Below, piece by piece: positions 30,290 to 38,834 of a DNA stretch of 64,000 nt. Location of the stretch: the NCBI GenBank assembly GCA_030867875.1, contig JAOWCC010000287.1:751501-815500 (forward strand). Direction: 5' to 3'. Source of the stretch: Actinernus sp. WN-2022. Its lineage: Eukaryota; Cnidaria; Anthozoa; Actiniaria; Actinernidae. Within the stretch, counting starts at the first letter, position 1. Every line of letters starts with the position of its first letter. Position numbers and translations under genes: made by a program. The notes beneath the pieces were generated by a model. That model had not been told where the DNA came from and did no database searches. It worked only from the letters and a program-made list of their open reading frames with translations.

Positions 30290-31282
30290 ATGGACGAGCT
30301 AGTCAGATTGTTTGGTCCTGGAATTTGTAGAAGCCTGAATATCAAACCACAAGTGGAACGTATTAACACCAGTGAAACATGTTCTGATTGTCTCTGTCCC
30401 TTGGAAGTACAAGGAACGGAATTCGTGTGTCCCACATGTGGTCTTGTTTCCGAGGTTGAACCATGTACAGAAACTAAGATCGACATTATTACTACTCGAC
30501 TGCATATAGTAGGTCCGGACGGGTTTCAGTATCAAAGTGATCTAGACCGCGCAAAACCAAAGCAAAGCGATGATGACATAGAACTGAAACGACGAACGCT
30601 ACTACAAGAACTACGAGCATACGACACTATTTACAAACAAAGTTATGATTTATCGTTCCCTATGAACGCGTTAGAAATCGTAGCCGACGCATTCACCCAA
30701 GTAATGAAAGTTTGTCTCAAGCGTAGTGATGCTAAGAAAAATATTTTAGCTGCTCTACTCTACCATGCATGCATACAATGTGGATTCGTCCGATCTAAAG
30801 GTGAGGTCGCTCGCTTCATGCAACTAAGAAACGAAGGCATCCATAATGGAGAGGTCTTCATACGTTCTCTGTGTGACGACGATAAGATTGATGTAGACTT
30901 GGATGCTGAGCGCATAGTTCCTCACATTGCGACGACTTTCCTACAACTAGATCTTGTAGGAGTACCTAGGGACGTTCAACAAATAGTCCACGAGGTCGTT
31001 ACTAAGGCAATGGAAAACAATATAGGCCCCAAATCAATGCTTAAGACGAAAGTCGTTGGAGCAAGTTACGAGGTGCTACGTCGCTCCGGATCGTCTATGT
31101 CTTTTAAGGATGTCGTTAAGCGATGTGGCATATTTGGAAATGCGGTCAAGCGTTTTGTCAAGGAGTTGTCTTCTTACCATTCCCACTTCGAACCAATCTA
31201 CACTAGACATAGGCTAACTAGCAGTAGGACTTGGCAAAGTGAAAGTGAGAACCATGTTCGTTCCTTTCATAGGAAACGTTGA
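30290..31282 (+). CDS. TFIIB-like transcription initiation factor, 330 aa
   Basis: ATG at 30290. The zinc ribbon is C31-x2-C34 ... C47-x2-C50 (CSDCLCPLEV...FVCPTCGLVSE), the TFIIB B-ribbon layout ending in CxxCGLV. Two helical repeats follow, consistent with cyclin folds: about residues 120-200 (FPMNALEIVADAFTQVMKVC, NILAALLYHACIQCGFVRS) and 210-310 (VPHIATTFLQLDLVGVPRDV, SMLKTKVVGASYEVLRRSGS, FGNAVKRFVKELSSYH). In cells TFIIB bridges TBP-bound promoter DNA and RNA polymerase II; viral versions direct polymerase to viral promoters. It would suit the TATA-like sequences before this element's genes. It is not a routine Polinton gene as far as I know. Its 3' end is 3 bp from the convergent 203-aa gene. 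Confidence 0.85.
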   Translation: MDELVRLFGPGICRSLNIKPQVERINTSETCSDCLCPLEVQGTEFVCPTCGLVSEVEPCTETKIDIITTRLHIVGPDGFQYQSDLDRAKPKQSDDDIELKRRTLLQELRAYDTIYKQSYDLSFPMNALEIVADAFTQVMKVCLKRSDAKKNILAALLYHACIQCGFVRSKGEVARFMQLRNEGIHNGEVFIRSLCDDDKIDVDLDAERIVPHIATTFLQLDLVGVPRDVQQIVHEVVTKAMENNIGPKSMLKTKVVGASYEVLRRSGSSMSFKDVVKRCGIFGNAVKRFVKELSSYHSHFEPIYTRHRLTSSRTWQSESENHVRSFHRKR

Positions 31283-31285
31283 TTC

Positions 31286-31897
31286 TTACATTCCAAGTTT
31301 TTCTCGCATTTCCTTTTGCACTTCTTGCTTGAGTTCGGCTCGAACCCGATCCGTGCTTTTTTCACCTATGGAAGCCTTGCGACGAATTTCAGATCTCATG
31401 ATCTCATACTTATTCGCTTCGTTCAGGATGAGACTGTATTCGGAGTCGGATATGTTTTCATCACGTAGTGCCTTCGATACTAGATCACGAATCGTATTGA
31501 TTTTCGCTTTTGCTAACATAGTTGTCTTTTCATGCTTAGAAACCTTCATTCCTAACTTCTTAGCTCCAACGGTCGTAGATGCTGAAATTAATCCACATAG
31601 GCCACCAATAACTCCAAGTGGTAGACCAATCACTATTCCAACCCCAGTCAACGCTGCGCCCAATCCAGATCCAGATAAGATCACAGATAGCCCTCCAGTT
31701 GCCACTGCGATTCCATGAACTATTCCTTGAGAACGTGCATATTTCTTGCGCACACCTTCGTAGTGCCTTTCTTGAACTTCTATGTCCGAAAGCGTGTCTC
31801 GGATCGTTTGCAGTCTAAAGTTCTTTCCAGTGTCACTAGCAATTTGTGGATAGATACTTGGTGCTGAGGGAAACGGTTGAATCGAGTCGCCTTCCAT
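31286..31897 (-). CDS. Polinton-associated glycine-rich membrane protein, 203 aa
   Basis: ATG at 31897. A charged N-terminal helix (LSDIEVQERHYEGVRKKYAR) is followed by a long hydrophobic, glycine-rich segment (about residues 58-112, VIGLPLGVIGGLCGLISAS), enough for two membrane passes. After it comes a charged helical C-terminus with KINTIRDLVSKALRDENISD and a coiled-coil-like tail. I recall close relatives repeated through cnidarian genomes; here one sits in a Polinton. A membrane-active virion or assembly protein is plausible, but function is unproven. Stop codons of this and the TFIIB-like gene nearly touch (convergent). Confidence 0.65.
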   Translation of the reverse strand: MEGDSIQPFPSAPSIYPQIASDTGKNFRLQTIRDTLSDIEVQERHYEGVRKKYARSQGIVHGIAVATGGLSVILSGSGLGAALTGVGIVIGLPLGVIGGLCGLISASTTVGAKKLGMKVSKHEKTTMLAKAKINTIRDLVSKALRDENISDSEYSLILNEANKYEIMRSEIRRKASIGEKSTDRVRAELKQEVQKEMREKLGM

Positions 31898-31916
31898 TGT
31901 ACGTTATACATATGAC

Positions 31917-32582
31917 TTACTCAAGCTTCAACACGTATCGTATAGGGCGACCCAGAAAGTCTACGACGTTACCTCCTTCATCGCGGGCTGTCAGGCGAAG
32001 GCTGTTTCTCATCGTCCCTAGAGCTCGAACTGGAAGTAGGAGAGTCATAGAATAGGTCATTTCTAAGAACCAGGCCCCTCGTACTTTTAAGTTAGCTAGT
32101 ACAGTCGAGCGTTTTCCCTCAAGGAGTGAGAACTTGGGATCCACCGCATCACAGTGGATACGTATTGATTGGATGTCTTTTAACACCAGGTCGTACTTCC
32201 CCACTTTTAGTGTTACGTTTCCGTCCTCCTCTTCGTTTCCTTCGATACTAAATAGTTTGCAGAGATTCTTACTGAACTTGATTGGTTTCATTACATCTAG
32301 GATCCAATACTTTCTACCGGGTATGTCCGTAAATTTAACGATAAAAGCAGTGACTGCAGGGTTAAAGAGAGGCATGATGGTAGGTACGTTGTAAGACCCT
32401 GGTTCGATTTCGTGTGGGAACCCAATACCCTTGACTTCCCACTGAAACGTGGCCTTCTCTTTTAGATTCAACCAACTGTTCTCAATGGTGGTTTCGAGTA
32501 GCGAAATATTATTGATAATAATTGGGTCGTCGAAGTAGACCGTATGGTCGGATGATGTGGTGGTGACATTAAGGATCGTCAT
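31917..32582 (-). CDS. Probable minor capsid (penton-like) protein, 221 aa
   Basis: ATG at 32582. Beta-rich composition; motifs include IENSWLNLKEK, IEPGSYNVPTI, SIRIHCDAVDP, STVLANLKVRG and the C-terminal NSLRLTARDEGGNVVDFLGR. The pattern IHCDxVD...LLxGK...VLAxxxVRG...SLxxxxRDExGxxxDFxG matches a Polinton protein family I recall, whose size and beta content fit the penton (single jelly roll) role; not verified here. It is 19 bp upstream of the 203-aa gene on the same strand (likely co-transcribed) and divergent from the 563-aa gene over a 41-bp promoter. Confidence 0.6.
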   Translation of the reverse strand: MTILNVTTTSSDHTVYFDDPIIINNISLLETTIENSWLNLKEKATFQWEVKGIGFPHEIEPGSYNVPTIMPLFNPAVTAFIVKFTDIPGRKYWILDVMKPIKFSKNLCKLFSIEGNEEEDGNVTLKVGKYDLVLKDIQSIRIHCDAVDPKFSLLEGKRSTVLANLKVRGAWFLEMTYSMTLLLPVRALGTMRNSLRLTARDEGGNVVDFLGRPIRYVLKLE

Positions 32583-32623
32583 TATATGTTGAAGGTATAA
32601 CTGTATATACGTATAGCTTCAAC
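32583..32623. promoter_or_regulatory. Symmetric divergent promoter
   Basis: Only 41 bp separate the start codons of the 221-aa (minus) and 563-aa (plus) genes. GTTGAAG at 32588-32594 and CTTCAAC at 32617-32623 are inverted copies flanking GTATAACTGTATATACGTAT, which carries TATA-like tracts on both strands. CTTCAAC abuts the ATG at 32624. Confidence 0.6.
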
Positions 32624-34315
32624 ATGAGGAGGTCCGGAGGTCTTTTCAGTTACCATTACGAAGGGAAAGACGAAGAGGAAGAGTTCCCAACACCGAATGC
32701 TAACATAAGGTCAAAGGCTGAGAATCAAGCTAGGAGAGAGAATCAAGCTCGGATAGATAGAAAAGATGTGGAAAGTAGAGAGGTTGCAACCTTGAATGCC
32801 AATCTGTTGGTGAAGTTCAAGAAAAGATATCCACATGCAGATCTTCACAAGTTCTATGTCTCTACGGAAGTGAACGGTCCAGGCAAATATTCGACGAGTA
32901 TTTGGTTTCGAGATGGAGATTCTAGCTATGTCATTTACGGCAATGATGTCTCAAAGTTACCTGCAGTCACTCAAAGACGCATCGATGACGCATTGTGGGA
33001 TGTGCATAAAGGTTTCCCATCTACGTTGACCCTAGATAGAAGTGCGAAATATCCTATTACAGCAGTTCCTCCTACTGGACCGGCACAAGATATCGATCTC
33101 ACTAATCTATGGATATATGCCACCTCAAAGAATAGGTTCAAAGCAGGCGTTCGAAACATATTCAAGGAGACCGTCGTAAAGCATATGACAGCAAATGAGT
33201 CCTACCATTGGTTACATGGTCCGGATTTCAAATATTGGCCTCAACAATTGAATTTCGCAACGTGGTGTGCGACTTCTGGATGTGGAGTGTCATTGTTTGA
33301 TCCTATTTTCAAAACGTATCCACCAGTCGTTCAGGGGTTCCTACGATTTCACGTTTATTTCACAATACGAAGAATTCTGCATGAACTTGGTGGTGCCAAT
33401 GGAGTTCCTTTACCTGGTAACTCTCATTTCAAGCAAATGGATAACCTCTATAACAAAGCAGCTCTTGAGAAATTGTGCATTGAATTTGGTATATCTCGAA
33501 CACCAGATTTCCCACCAGACTTCCGATGGCACGGAGGTAGGAATCACGGATTAGGAGACGTATTCCTTTTGTATGGTGATGGCTACAAGAACGTCCACGT
33601 AATCCGAAGCTACGACAAGGAAGCAGACACATGGCCCAACCACAATAACTTATTTGCAGACGAGAAAGGCAGTGTGGACAAGGGCGATCTAGTATCCTTT
33701 ATTCGGAACGACGAACACGAAGGAAAGCAATACAATTGGTTTACGCCACCAATCGGAAAGGGTTTGACAGATGCTGGATTGGGTAGGTTGAATAGATCTG
33801 TCGAGGCTTTTGGACATTGCATGCTTGGTGCTCAAGCCGACTTGAACGGATCCATCATAGATAGCCATAACGTCAAAGAAAAGTTTAAGAGCTTAGTCGA
33901 AGACGCTATTCTCGAAAACGACTTAGTGGTGAGCTACAAAAACTATCTTACCGCTATAAAATCAACGCATAAGAGGCTCGATCTAGCAATAGCTGTAGGC
34001 GTGCGATTATTGCCAAGCGATCTAGTGTACTATCTTGGTAAGAAAGATGGCTATAAGAATCCAATCCCGAAAGCTACGAAAGATATGGTGCTAGGCACTA
34101 ACGACATCAATGCAGAAGGCAAAGGACATTCACCTCTTCCTATGAAAGGCCCACCAGATAAGAAATTGGTGCAGCCTCTCGAGACGCACAAGAAACAAGT
34201 TCCTGTACCAAAGGCAAAGGCAAAGGCAAAGGCAAAGGCTGGCTCACAACATGAGATTAATCTCGCAGTGACATCCATTGCCGCAGCTGGAATTGCATGG
34301 ATGTTGTTTCGTTAA
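32624..34315 (+). CDS. Polinton structural-type protein of unknown function, 563 aa
   Basis: ATG at 32624. Charged N-terminus (residues 1-60), then a large globular part with motifs FATWCATSGCGVSLFD, RFHVYFTIRRILHELGG, IGKGLTDAGLGRLNRSVEAF and GVRLLPSDLVYYLG. A linker with a Lys-Ala repeat (KAKAKAKAKA near residue 530) precedes a C-terminal hydrophobic segment (INLAVTSIAAAGIAWMLF), a likely tail anchor. I recall proteins with the WCAT.CGVS...RFHVYxxxRRxL signature in cnidarian Polintons. I see no protease triad or polymerase motif. The basic repeat plus tail anchor suggests a virion-core or membrane-linked structural role (inference). Confidence 0.65.
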   Translation: MRRSGGLFSYHYEGKDEEEEFPTPNANIRSKAENQARRENQARIDRKDVESREVATLNANLLVKFKKRYPHADLHKFYVSTEVNGPGKYSTSIWFRDGDSSYVIYGNDVSKLPAVTQRRIDDALWDVHKGFPSTLTLDRSAKYPITAVPPTGPAQDIDLTNLWIYATSKNRFKAGVRNIFKETVVKHMTANESYHWLHGPDFKYWPQQLNFATWCATSGCGVSLFDPIFKTYPPVVQGFLRFHVYFTIRRILHELGGANGVPLPGNSHFKQMDNLYNKAALEKLCIEFGISRTPDFPPDFRWHGGRNHGLGDVFLLYGDGYKNVHVIRSYDKEADTWPNHNNLFADEKGSVDKGDLVSFIRNDEHEGKQYNWFTPPIGKGLTDAGLGRLNRSVEAFGHCMLGAQADLNGSIIDSHNVKEKFKSLVEDAILENDLVVSYKNYLTAIKSTHKRLDLAIAVGVRLLPSDLVYYLGKKDGYKNPIPKATKDMVLGTNDINAEGKGHSPLPMKGPPDKKLVQPLETHKKQVPVPKAKAKAKAKAGSQHEINLAVTSIAAAGIAWMLFR

Positions 34316-35388
34316 CGTCGTTTGTATTGCTCTATCGTGATCACCACTATTGCTACGATGAATAACCAAACGTTCTGTGCTAGTACTCCCAGAGCTTTAC
34401 CAGCCATAGTAAATATGAAACTCGCAATCGATCCAATCATTCCAGGTAGGATCTGTCCAAGTTTCTTTCCCATTTCTTTCAACAACCCCCCAGTCGTTTG
34501 CAATCCCTTCTTTACTGCATCTGCTGCTTTATCAATACCAGTCTTTATTGGTTTCGGTACGGATTTCGACAACAGGGAAACTATCGTACAAACGATAGCG
34601 CCAATAGAAGTTACTACTGCAAGAACGGTCATTCCATGCTTTCTGAAAATGTATTTGATCCTTTCACGTAGCGACATACGTTTTAGTATGGCTTCTTCTT
34701 GACGTTCGAGTAATTCTATTTCGTTATGGATGTGTATTTTCTCTTCCTTAGCCGCTTCCTTCTGGTCCTCAGTTGACGTTAGATCTTGAAGTATACTATC
34801 TTCCATTTCGAGATGTTCAATGGCCTTTTCTTGACCTTGGAGGACTTGTTCTGCTCTTTCTGCATCCGTAGGGCCTAGGGCAAATTTGAGATCCTTACCC
34901 ATACTTTGGTATCTTTCACCCTTCACTGTGGTCAAAGGTATGGGCTTCTCTTTACTTCCAAGTGCGTGAAGGTAGATTCTACCCCGTTCCTTATCGGCAT
35001 CCCATACTTTAGTTATCTCAAGGTCTCCACGAATCCCTACATCCGCATAGTGTTCCCATACAGCATCGAATAACATTTGTTTCGTTCTATCCGATATGCC
35101 TGTTTCGAAGAATACGTGGCGATCGCTAAATTTAGGCCGTTCGATTCTATCCTCATCCAGCAATTCACTAAGCTCTCCATCTGTCAATGACGTTTCCTGA
35201 TACTTCGGTCGAGCACCTTCTTCATTATAATTGCGTCTAGTTTTCAGGTTGAGTGATTCACTAGGATCCACATTCGTAGAGTCTGACGCCAATTTCCGTG
35301 TTTCTTCATTGACAGTATCATCGTTGTCGTAGTCTCTTCCTCTTTCAGCTTCATCAGTTCTTTCATCATACCTACCCTCAGAGGCCAT
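34312..35388 (-). CDS. Coiled-coil membrane protein, about 358 aa
   Basis: I take the ATG at 35388 (MASEGRYDE); an ATG 9 bp upstream (35397) is also possible, while the longer frame to 35448 uses a GTG inside the MCP gene. The N-terminal 100 residues are acidic and disordered. The middle holds a coiled coil (about 205-260, EKAIEHLEMEDSILQDLTST). The C-terminal third has hydrophobic segments (HGMTVLAVVTSIGAIVCTIV; VWLFIVAIVVITIE) around a Gly/Lys amphipathic stretch (KGLQTTGGLLKEMGKKLGQI). This IKYIFRKHGMTV...GKKLG-ILPG-IGSI architecture is, as I recall, common in cnidarian Polintons. Likely a membrane-interacting virion protein. It overlaps the 563-aa stop by 4 bp and is divergent from the MCP gene. 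Confidence 0.65.
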   Translation of the reverse strand: MASEGRYDERTDEAERGRDYDNDDTVNEETRKLASDSTNVDPSESLNLKTRRNYNEEGARPKYQETSLTDGELSELLDEDRIERPKFSDRHVFFETGISDRTKQMLFDAVWEHYADVGIRGDLEITKVWDADKERGRIYLHALGSKEKPIPLTTVKGERYQSMGKDLKFALGPTDAERAEQVLQGQEKAIEHLEMEDSILQDLTSTEDQKEAAKEEKIHIHNEIELLERQEEAILKRMSLRERIKYIFRKHGMTVLAVVTSIGAIVCTIVSLLSKSVPKPIKTGIDKAADAVKKGLQTTGGLLKEMGKKLGQILPGMIGSIASFIFTMAGKALGVLAQNVWLFIVAIVVITIEQYKRR

Positions 35389-35422
35389 GTTAAACATAAT
35401 TATATATATAGTTATATTCAAC
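35389..35422. promoter_or_regulatory. Divergent TATA-type promoter (membrane protein / MCP)
   Basis: ACATAATTATATATATAGTT followed by ATATTCAAC occupies the 34 bp between the two start codons. It reads as TATA-like on both strands. CAAC directly before the ATG repeats the arrangement at 32620-32626. Confidence 0.6.
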
Positions 35423-36658
35423 ATGATCTCATCGAAGTTGGATCCCACACAAGTACGAAGAGAGCCTCATGCACTCAAGGCTCCACGAGACTTGTATAGG
35501 AAAACTTTCACTCGATCATCTGCCAATCCAGGTGAGACTCTATACGTAGAAGTTCCAAAGCTAGCAGAAGATGTAGTACTAGTACCGGGCAGCTTAGCGC
35601 TATTGGGCGACATCGTACTATCTGGTGGACATGCGAATAACAGAGTCGTTTCGAACGTTGGACGCTGTTTGGTCATGCGTAGAATCTGTAGGATGGGAGC
35701 TGAAACAGTAGAAGACCTTGTCAGGCCAGACCTCCTACAAACATACTCCGATATATACCTATCTACGCAGGAGAGAGAGTCTAGAATACAACAAGGCATT
35801 CAATCAGAGAACTTGAATAAGCTACGCTCGAAAGCTGGTGACGCAAGTACTTCATCTGCTGCAGACAACGCACTCCTAACTGCATGTGGTTCAAAGTATA
35901 GGATTCCATTAGATGTTGACATTCTGACACAACATGGAGTTCTATATCCACATGCCTTAGAAAGTACGATTACATTCGAGTTAACTCTAGCGTCTGCCAA
36001 CGAGGTCGTAATTGGATCGGATACGACGAAGATAGGTACGTACCAACTTACCAACATCCAACTAGAATACGAAGCAATCAGGAACGAAACGCTGGCTAGT
36101 AATGCACTTCACAAATATGAAATAGGTACTGCATTCCTATACAACTACGCTGTTCACTTCAAAACAGTAGATATCGCTAAAACCTCTGATACTTTGATAT
36201 CTCAAAACGTTAATGTTCCACGACGATCCTTTGCTGGACTACTTCTACTATTCATAGATCCACCTACCATTGGCACGCGAGATAGTGAAGCATTCTCGAA
36301 TCCCGATATTTCGAAGGTAGAAGTAGATGTCAATGGGATTCCCAACAGACTCTTTCCAAGCGGCATGCTTCCCCTAGATTTCTGGGAGGCTGCAAAAGGC
36401 TGGTTTGGTACACCCAATACTTCCATGACTCCAAAGAAGTTCTTTGAAAATAGATTCTCTATTCTAATCGATTGTCGCACAGCAAAAGATTCCACCGTTC
36501 ATGGTGATGGCTTGGCACAAACCGGCAGTGGAAAGGACATCGACATTCGCATACATAGAACTGCAAAGGGAAGTGGAAATGTGAAAATGCACATCTATGT
36601 CCTTGCGGATGCTCAGGTCACGATATTGAACAGATCTCTGCAGAGTATATTATACTGA
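35423..36658 (+). CDS. Major capsid protein candidate (double jelly roll), 411 aa
   Basis: ATG at 35423 (MISSKLDPTQ); the in-frame extension to 35387 lacks an ATG. A beta-rich protein. The N-terminal half has DVVLVPGSLALLGDIVLSGG and RNVGR-like segments; the C-terminal half has EVDVNGIPNRLFPSGMLPLD, FENRFSILIDCRTAKDSTVHG, GSG, IDIRIHRTAKGSGNVKMHIY and a final VLADAQVTILN...ILY. The order VxxxGxPNxLxxxGMxxxDFW ... F....L.ID.R...D...HG.G ... I.I.R...GSG...H.YV..DAQ is that of Polinton hexon-like capsid proteins. It sits directly before the packaging ATPase, sharing one base (TGATG), the usual morphogenesis pairing. Expected to assemble as trimers into an icosahedral shell. Confidence 0.8.
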   Translation: MISSKLDPTQVRREPHALKAPRDLYRKTFTRSSANPGETLYVEVPKLAEDVVLVPGSLALLGDIVLSGGHANNRVVSNVGRCLVMRRICRMGAETVEDLVRPDLLQTYSDIYLSTQERESRIQQGIQSENLNKLRSKAGDASTSSAADNALLTACGSKYRIPLDVDILTQHGVLYPHALESTITFELTLASANEVVIGSDTTKIGTYQLTNIQLEYEAIRNETLASNALHKYEIGTAFLYNYAVHFKTVDIAKTSDTLISQNVNVPRRSFAGLLLLFIDPPTIGTRDSEAFSNPDISKVEVDVNGIPNRLFPSGMLPLDFWEAAKGWFGTPNTSMTPKKFFENRFSILIDCRTAKDSTVHGDGLAQTGSGKDIDIRIHRTAKGSGNVKMHIYVLADAQVTILNRSLQSILY

Positions 36659-37281
36659 TGGATTCTCTCGTAGAGCACATACCTTTCAACGCACTCATAG
36701 TCGGTCCGACGAATTGTGGGAAGACTGCGTTTCTCATAGAACAACTTCGTGGATCGTTTCGTGGTAAGTTCGATTACATAGTACTGATTTGTCCTACGTA
36801 TGCCCACAACAAAACTTATCGTGGATTTGCAAATCGAGATCCTCGTTTCTTCGTCATATCACCACCGCAGGATGCCATCGATGCTACTTTGAGTATTTGC
36901 GCAACATTTTGGTCAGGTACCAATACTCTATTGATTCTTGACGATTGCGCCTCATCGAAGGACGTAAAGAAACGAACTGACAAGCTAGTGGACTTAGCCT
37001 TTTCTGCACGACATATAGGGATTTCCGTTTGGGTGCTGTCCCAACAACTAACGAGCATATGTAAACCCTTCCGTGAGAACGTAGCTATAGTAGTAGCGTT
37101 CCATACAGCATCGGCTGTAGATGGTAAAAGGATATTTGAGGATTATGGAGGCTCGCAAGAATGCAAAGAGTTACGAACGATACTTGGATCCCATAAGTTC
37201 GCTCGCATGTGCTTCTGTCTCCGCCATCCTTTCGAGGTAGTGTTAGAGCTCCCAGCACCTACAACATATTATCATGGATAA
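36658..37281 (+). CDS. A32-like DNA packaging ATPase, 207 aa
   Basis: The ATG overlaps the MCP stop by one base. Walker A is GPTNCGKT (residues 16-23); Walker B is TLLILDDC (residues 90-97) with the tandem acidic pair DD. A sensor-like SQQ follows (WVLSQQLTSI, about 126-135). This is the FtsK/HerA-superfamily ATPase of Polintons and nucleocytoplasmic large DNA viruses (vaccinia A32 type) that drives DNA into capsids. Length is normal for Polintons. Same-strand genes follow with overlaps, so it is part of a compact morphogenesis cluster. Confidence 0.92.
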   Translation: MDSLVEHIPFNALIVGPTNCGKTAFLIEQLRGSFRGKFDYIVLICPTYAHNKTYRGFANRDPRFFVISPPQDAIDATLSICATFWSGTNTLLILDDCASSKDVKKRTDKLVDLAFSARHIGISVWVLSQQLTSICKPFRENVAIVVAFHTASAVDGKRIFEDYGGSQECKELRTILGSHKFARMCFCLRHPFEVVLELPAPTTYYHG

Positions 37282-37819
37282 AGAAATACTCGAGATATTC
37301 GGTGAGGATGTAACAGGCCCACCAACCAACCTAGACGTCACATCAGACAATCGTGAATCACTTTCGATCTTAGCTGCAACAGGCGTAACGAAAGAATACT
37401 TAGGTAAGAACTTTTCTCTAGGAGACATCTCTAGACTTCCTGAGAAAGAAGTAGACAAGTTGCATAGGAGGTATCAGGCCGTTCTAGCTAAGCAAGTAAC
37501 GAAAGGCTTAGTCGACGGTGTGACACGTCTAGCTACCCGCCTAGTTGCCTACCTAGTACCAATAGATTCTCAAGAAGCCCTGATCAAGGACCTACAAGAA
37601 GACCCTCTAGTCCGCAACGAAATCAGTGCTGCGACTGGCCTACTATCGCTCAAAGCCGGTCGCCTTGTAGCTCTAGCTAGCGTCCTATTCCACATATCTG
37701 GTCACGTAGTCATTCCTGGTACAACTGTTGAACCTTCACATATACCTACTATATCGAAGCAAGATGGAAGGACAGACGGATCAGATAACTGCGAATCCTC
37801 CGACGACTGCACCAACTAA
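37274..37819 (+). CDS. Polinton accessory protein, 181 aa
   Basis: ATG at 37274, overlapping the ATPase end by 8 bp. Helical: KEYLGKNFSLGDISRLPEKE, LHRRYQAVLAKQVTKGLVDG, ATRLVAYLVPIDSQEALI and KAGRLVALASVLFHISGHVV. The pattern YLGK...GD...L.....KL..RY.....K..TKGLVD......LV.YLVPID matches a family I recall beside Polinton capsid genes; function not known. The acidic, Cys-containing tail (NCESSDDCTN) is overprinted by the start of the next gene. Confidence 0.65.
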   Translation: MDKEILEIFGEDVTGPPTNLDVTSDNRESLSILAATGVTKEYLGKNFSLGDISRLPEKEVDKLHRRYQAVLAKQVTKGLVDGVTRLATRLVAYLVPIDSQEALIKDLQEDPLVRNEISAATGLLSLKAGRLVALASVLFHISGHVVIPGTTVEPSHIPTISKQDGRTDGSDNCESSDDCTN

Positions 37820-38114
37820 GATAAAAAACCCAAAGCGCGTCGCAGCTGGAAAAGCACTAGCGTTAAGCAACAAACTCGCTAAAGAAGCTCAAAAGAGAGA
37901 GTTGATGCGCGAAAGCGAATCATGTAAAGAAGTCGACGTAGAGAAAGGTCGGTTCGAAAGCCTGACTATCCTCGCAGTCATTGGTACTGGCGCTACATTG
38001 TTTGGCACGTACTTTGCGTACAAGAAGTATGTAGATGGTAATAAGCGTGTTGCCACCGTTAGCACGACACAACCTGCAGCTCCGGCAAAGCCAACGGCAC
38101 TAGACATGGAGTAA
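37764..38114 (+). CDS. Small single-pass membrane protein, 116 aa
   Basis: I start at the ATG at 37764 (MEGQTDQITA); the frame is open upstream but lacks an ATG. The basic segment KNPKRVAAGKALALSNKLAK is followed by a hydrophobic span SLTILAVIGTGATLFGTYFA and a proline/alanine tail. It overlaps the 181-aa gene by 56 bp in another frame. The KxPKRVAAGKxLAxxNK motif is, as I recall, recurrent in cnidarian Polintons. Virion membrane protein is a guess. Confidence 0.6.
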   Translation: MEGQTDQITANPPTTAPTKIKNPKRVAAGKALALSNKLAKEAQKRELMRESESCKEVDVEKGRFESLTILAVIGTGATLFGTYFAYKKYVDGNKRVATVSTTQPAAPAKPTALDME

Positions 38115-38151
38115 CACTTAAAGACTCGAGATCATAGTAGTATATATCTAG

Positions 38152-38376
38152 ATGGAGAAGGAATTGACGAAGACGGCAACCGATGCAGTCAAAATCGTTG
38201 GACTCGCTGCTGGTATTGGGTGGATCGTAAAAAAGACTACCAAGGAATCTATGCTTAGCGATCCTTCTTCTTCCCTAGCGAATTACGCAAAGTGGACTGC
38301 CGTGATACTTGGTAGCTTATACGCAAAGGAATATCTTGAGAAACAACTTGAGAAAGAAAGAAAAGCCCAAACCTAA
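38152..38376 (+). CDS. Small membrane protein, 74 aa
   Basis: ATG at 38152, 11 bp or less after TATATATCTAG. Two hydrophobic spans (VKIVGLAAGIGWIV; WTAVILGSLYAKEYL) separated by KKTTKESMLSDPSSSLANY, then a charged C-terminus. The segment T.E.M..DPSS...NY.K.TAV..GS matches small proteins I recall from cnidarian Polinton gene clusters. Function unknown. Confidence 0.6.
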   Translation: MEKELTKTATDAVKIVGLAAGIGWIVKKTTKESMLSDPSSSLANYAKWTAVILGSLYAKEYLEKQLEKERKAQT

Positions 38377-38404
38377 ATCTTGAGAAACAAAAGATCATAC
38401 CATA

Positions 38405-38833
38405 ATGGCGGCAGCAATTGGAATGGCCCTCCTCGGGGCTATATTGAATGCAACGGCATTTACTGGTGGTGGCATACTAGCTAGAATGCTTGGAAAAGAT
38501 GGTGATGTAGATGCAGAACGAGAGAGACACGATAGGGCCACCGAAAAACTAGAACGTGAAATGAAAGCGTATAGAATCAAACGTCAAAGCTTATATGACT
38601 ATGCACAAGAGCAGGAAGGTCTTGAACGCAAAGCACACAACGATCAAAGAGATACCAACGAAGCCTTAGTGCGATCCGATAAGTTACGTAAGGCGCTTAA
38701 ACATCTCAAAGAGATGAAAGAACCCCGCTTATCTGACTACTACAAACCCTCAAACAATCAGAAGACTGGTGAGTTGCTCTACGTTGGGGGTGGAATGCTA
38801 GGCGTTGGATACACTATTAGTAAATGGATATAG
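38405..38833 (+). CDS. Structural-cluster protein with coiled coil, 142 aa
   Basis: ATG at 38405. The N-terminal hydrophobic segment AIGMALLGAILNATAFTGGG could be a membrane anchor. It is followed by a highly charged coiled coil (HDRATEKLEREMKAYRIKRQ), then EPRLSDYYKPSNNQKTGEL, and a C-terminal hydrophobic end (VGGGMLGVGYTISKWI). The EPRLSDFY.PS..QK.GELL signature is one I recall from this position in cnidarian Polintons. Last gene of the plus-strand morphogenesis cluster; tandem repeats and hairpin H2 follow. Confidence 0.65.
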   Translation: MAAAIGMALLGAILNATAFTGGGILARMLGKDGDVDAERERHDRATEKLEREMKAYRIKRQSLYDYAQEQEGLERKAHNDQRDTNEALVRSDKLRKALKHLKEMKEPRLSDYYKPSNNQKTGELLYVGGGMLGVGYTISKWI

Positions 38834-38834
38834 A

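Noticed and set aside
35387..35448. Longer N-terminal extensions of the capsid and coiled-coil genes that overlap each other
   Set aside because: They require non-ATG starts and would bury the shared TATA-type promoter in coding sequence; internal ATGs at 35423 and 35388 are better.
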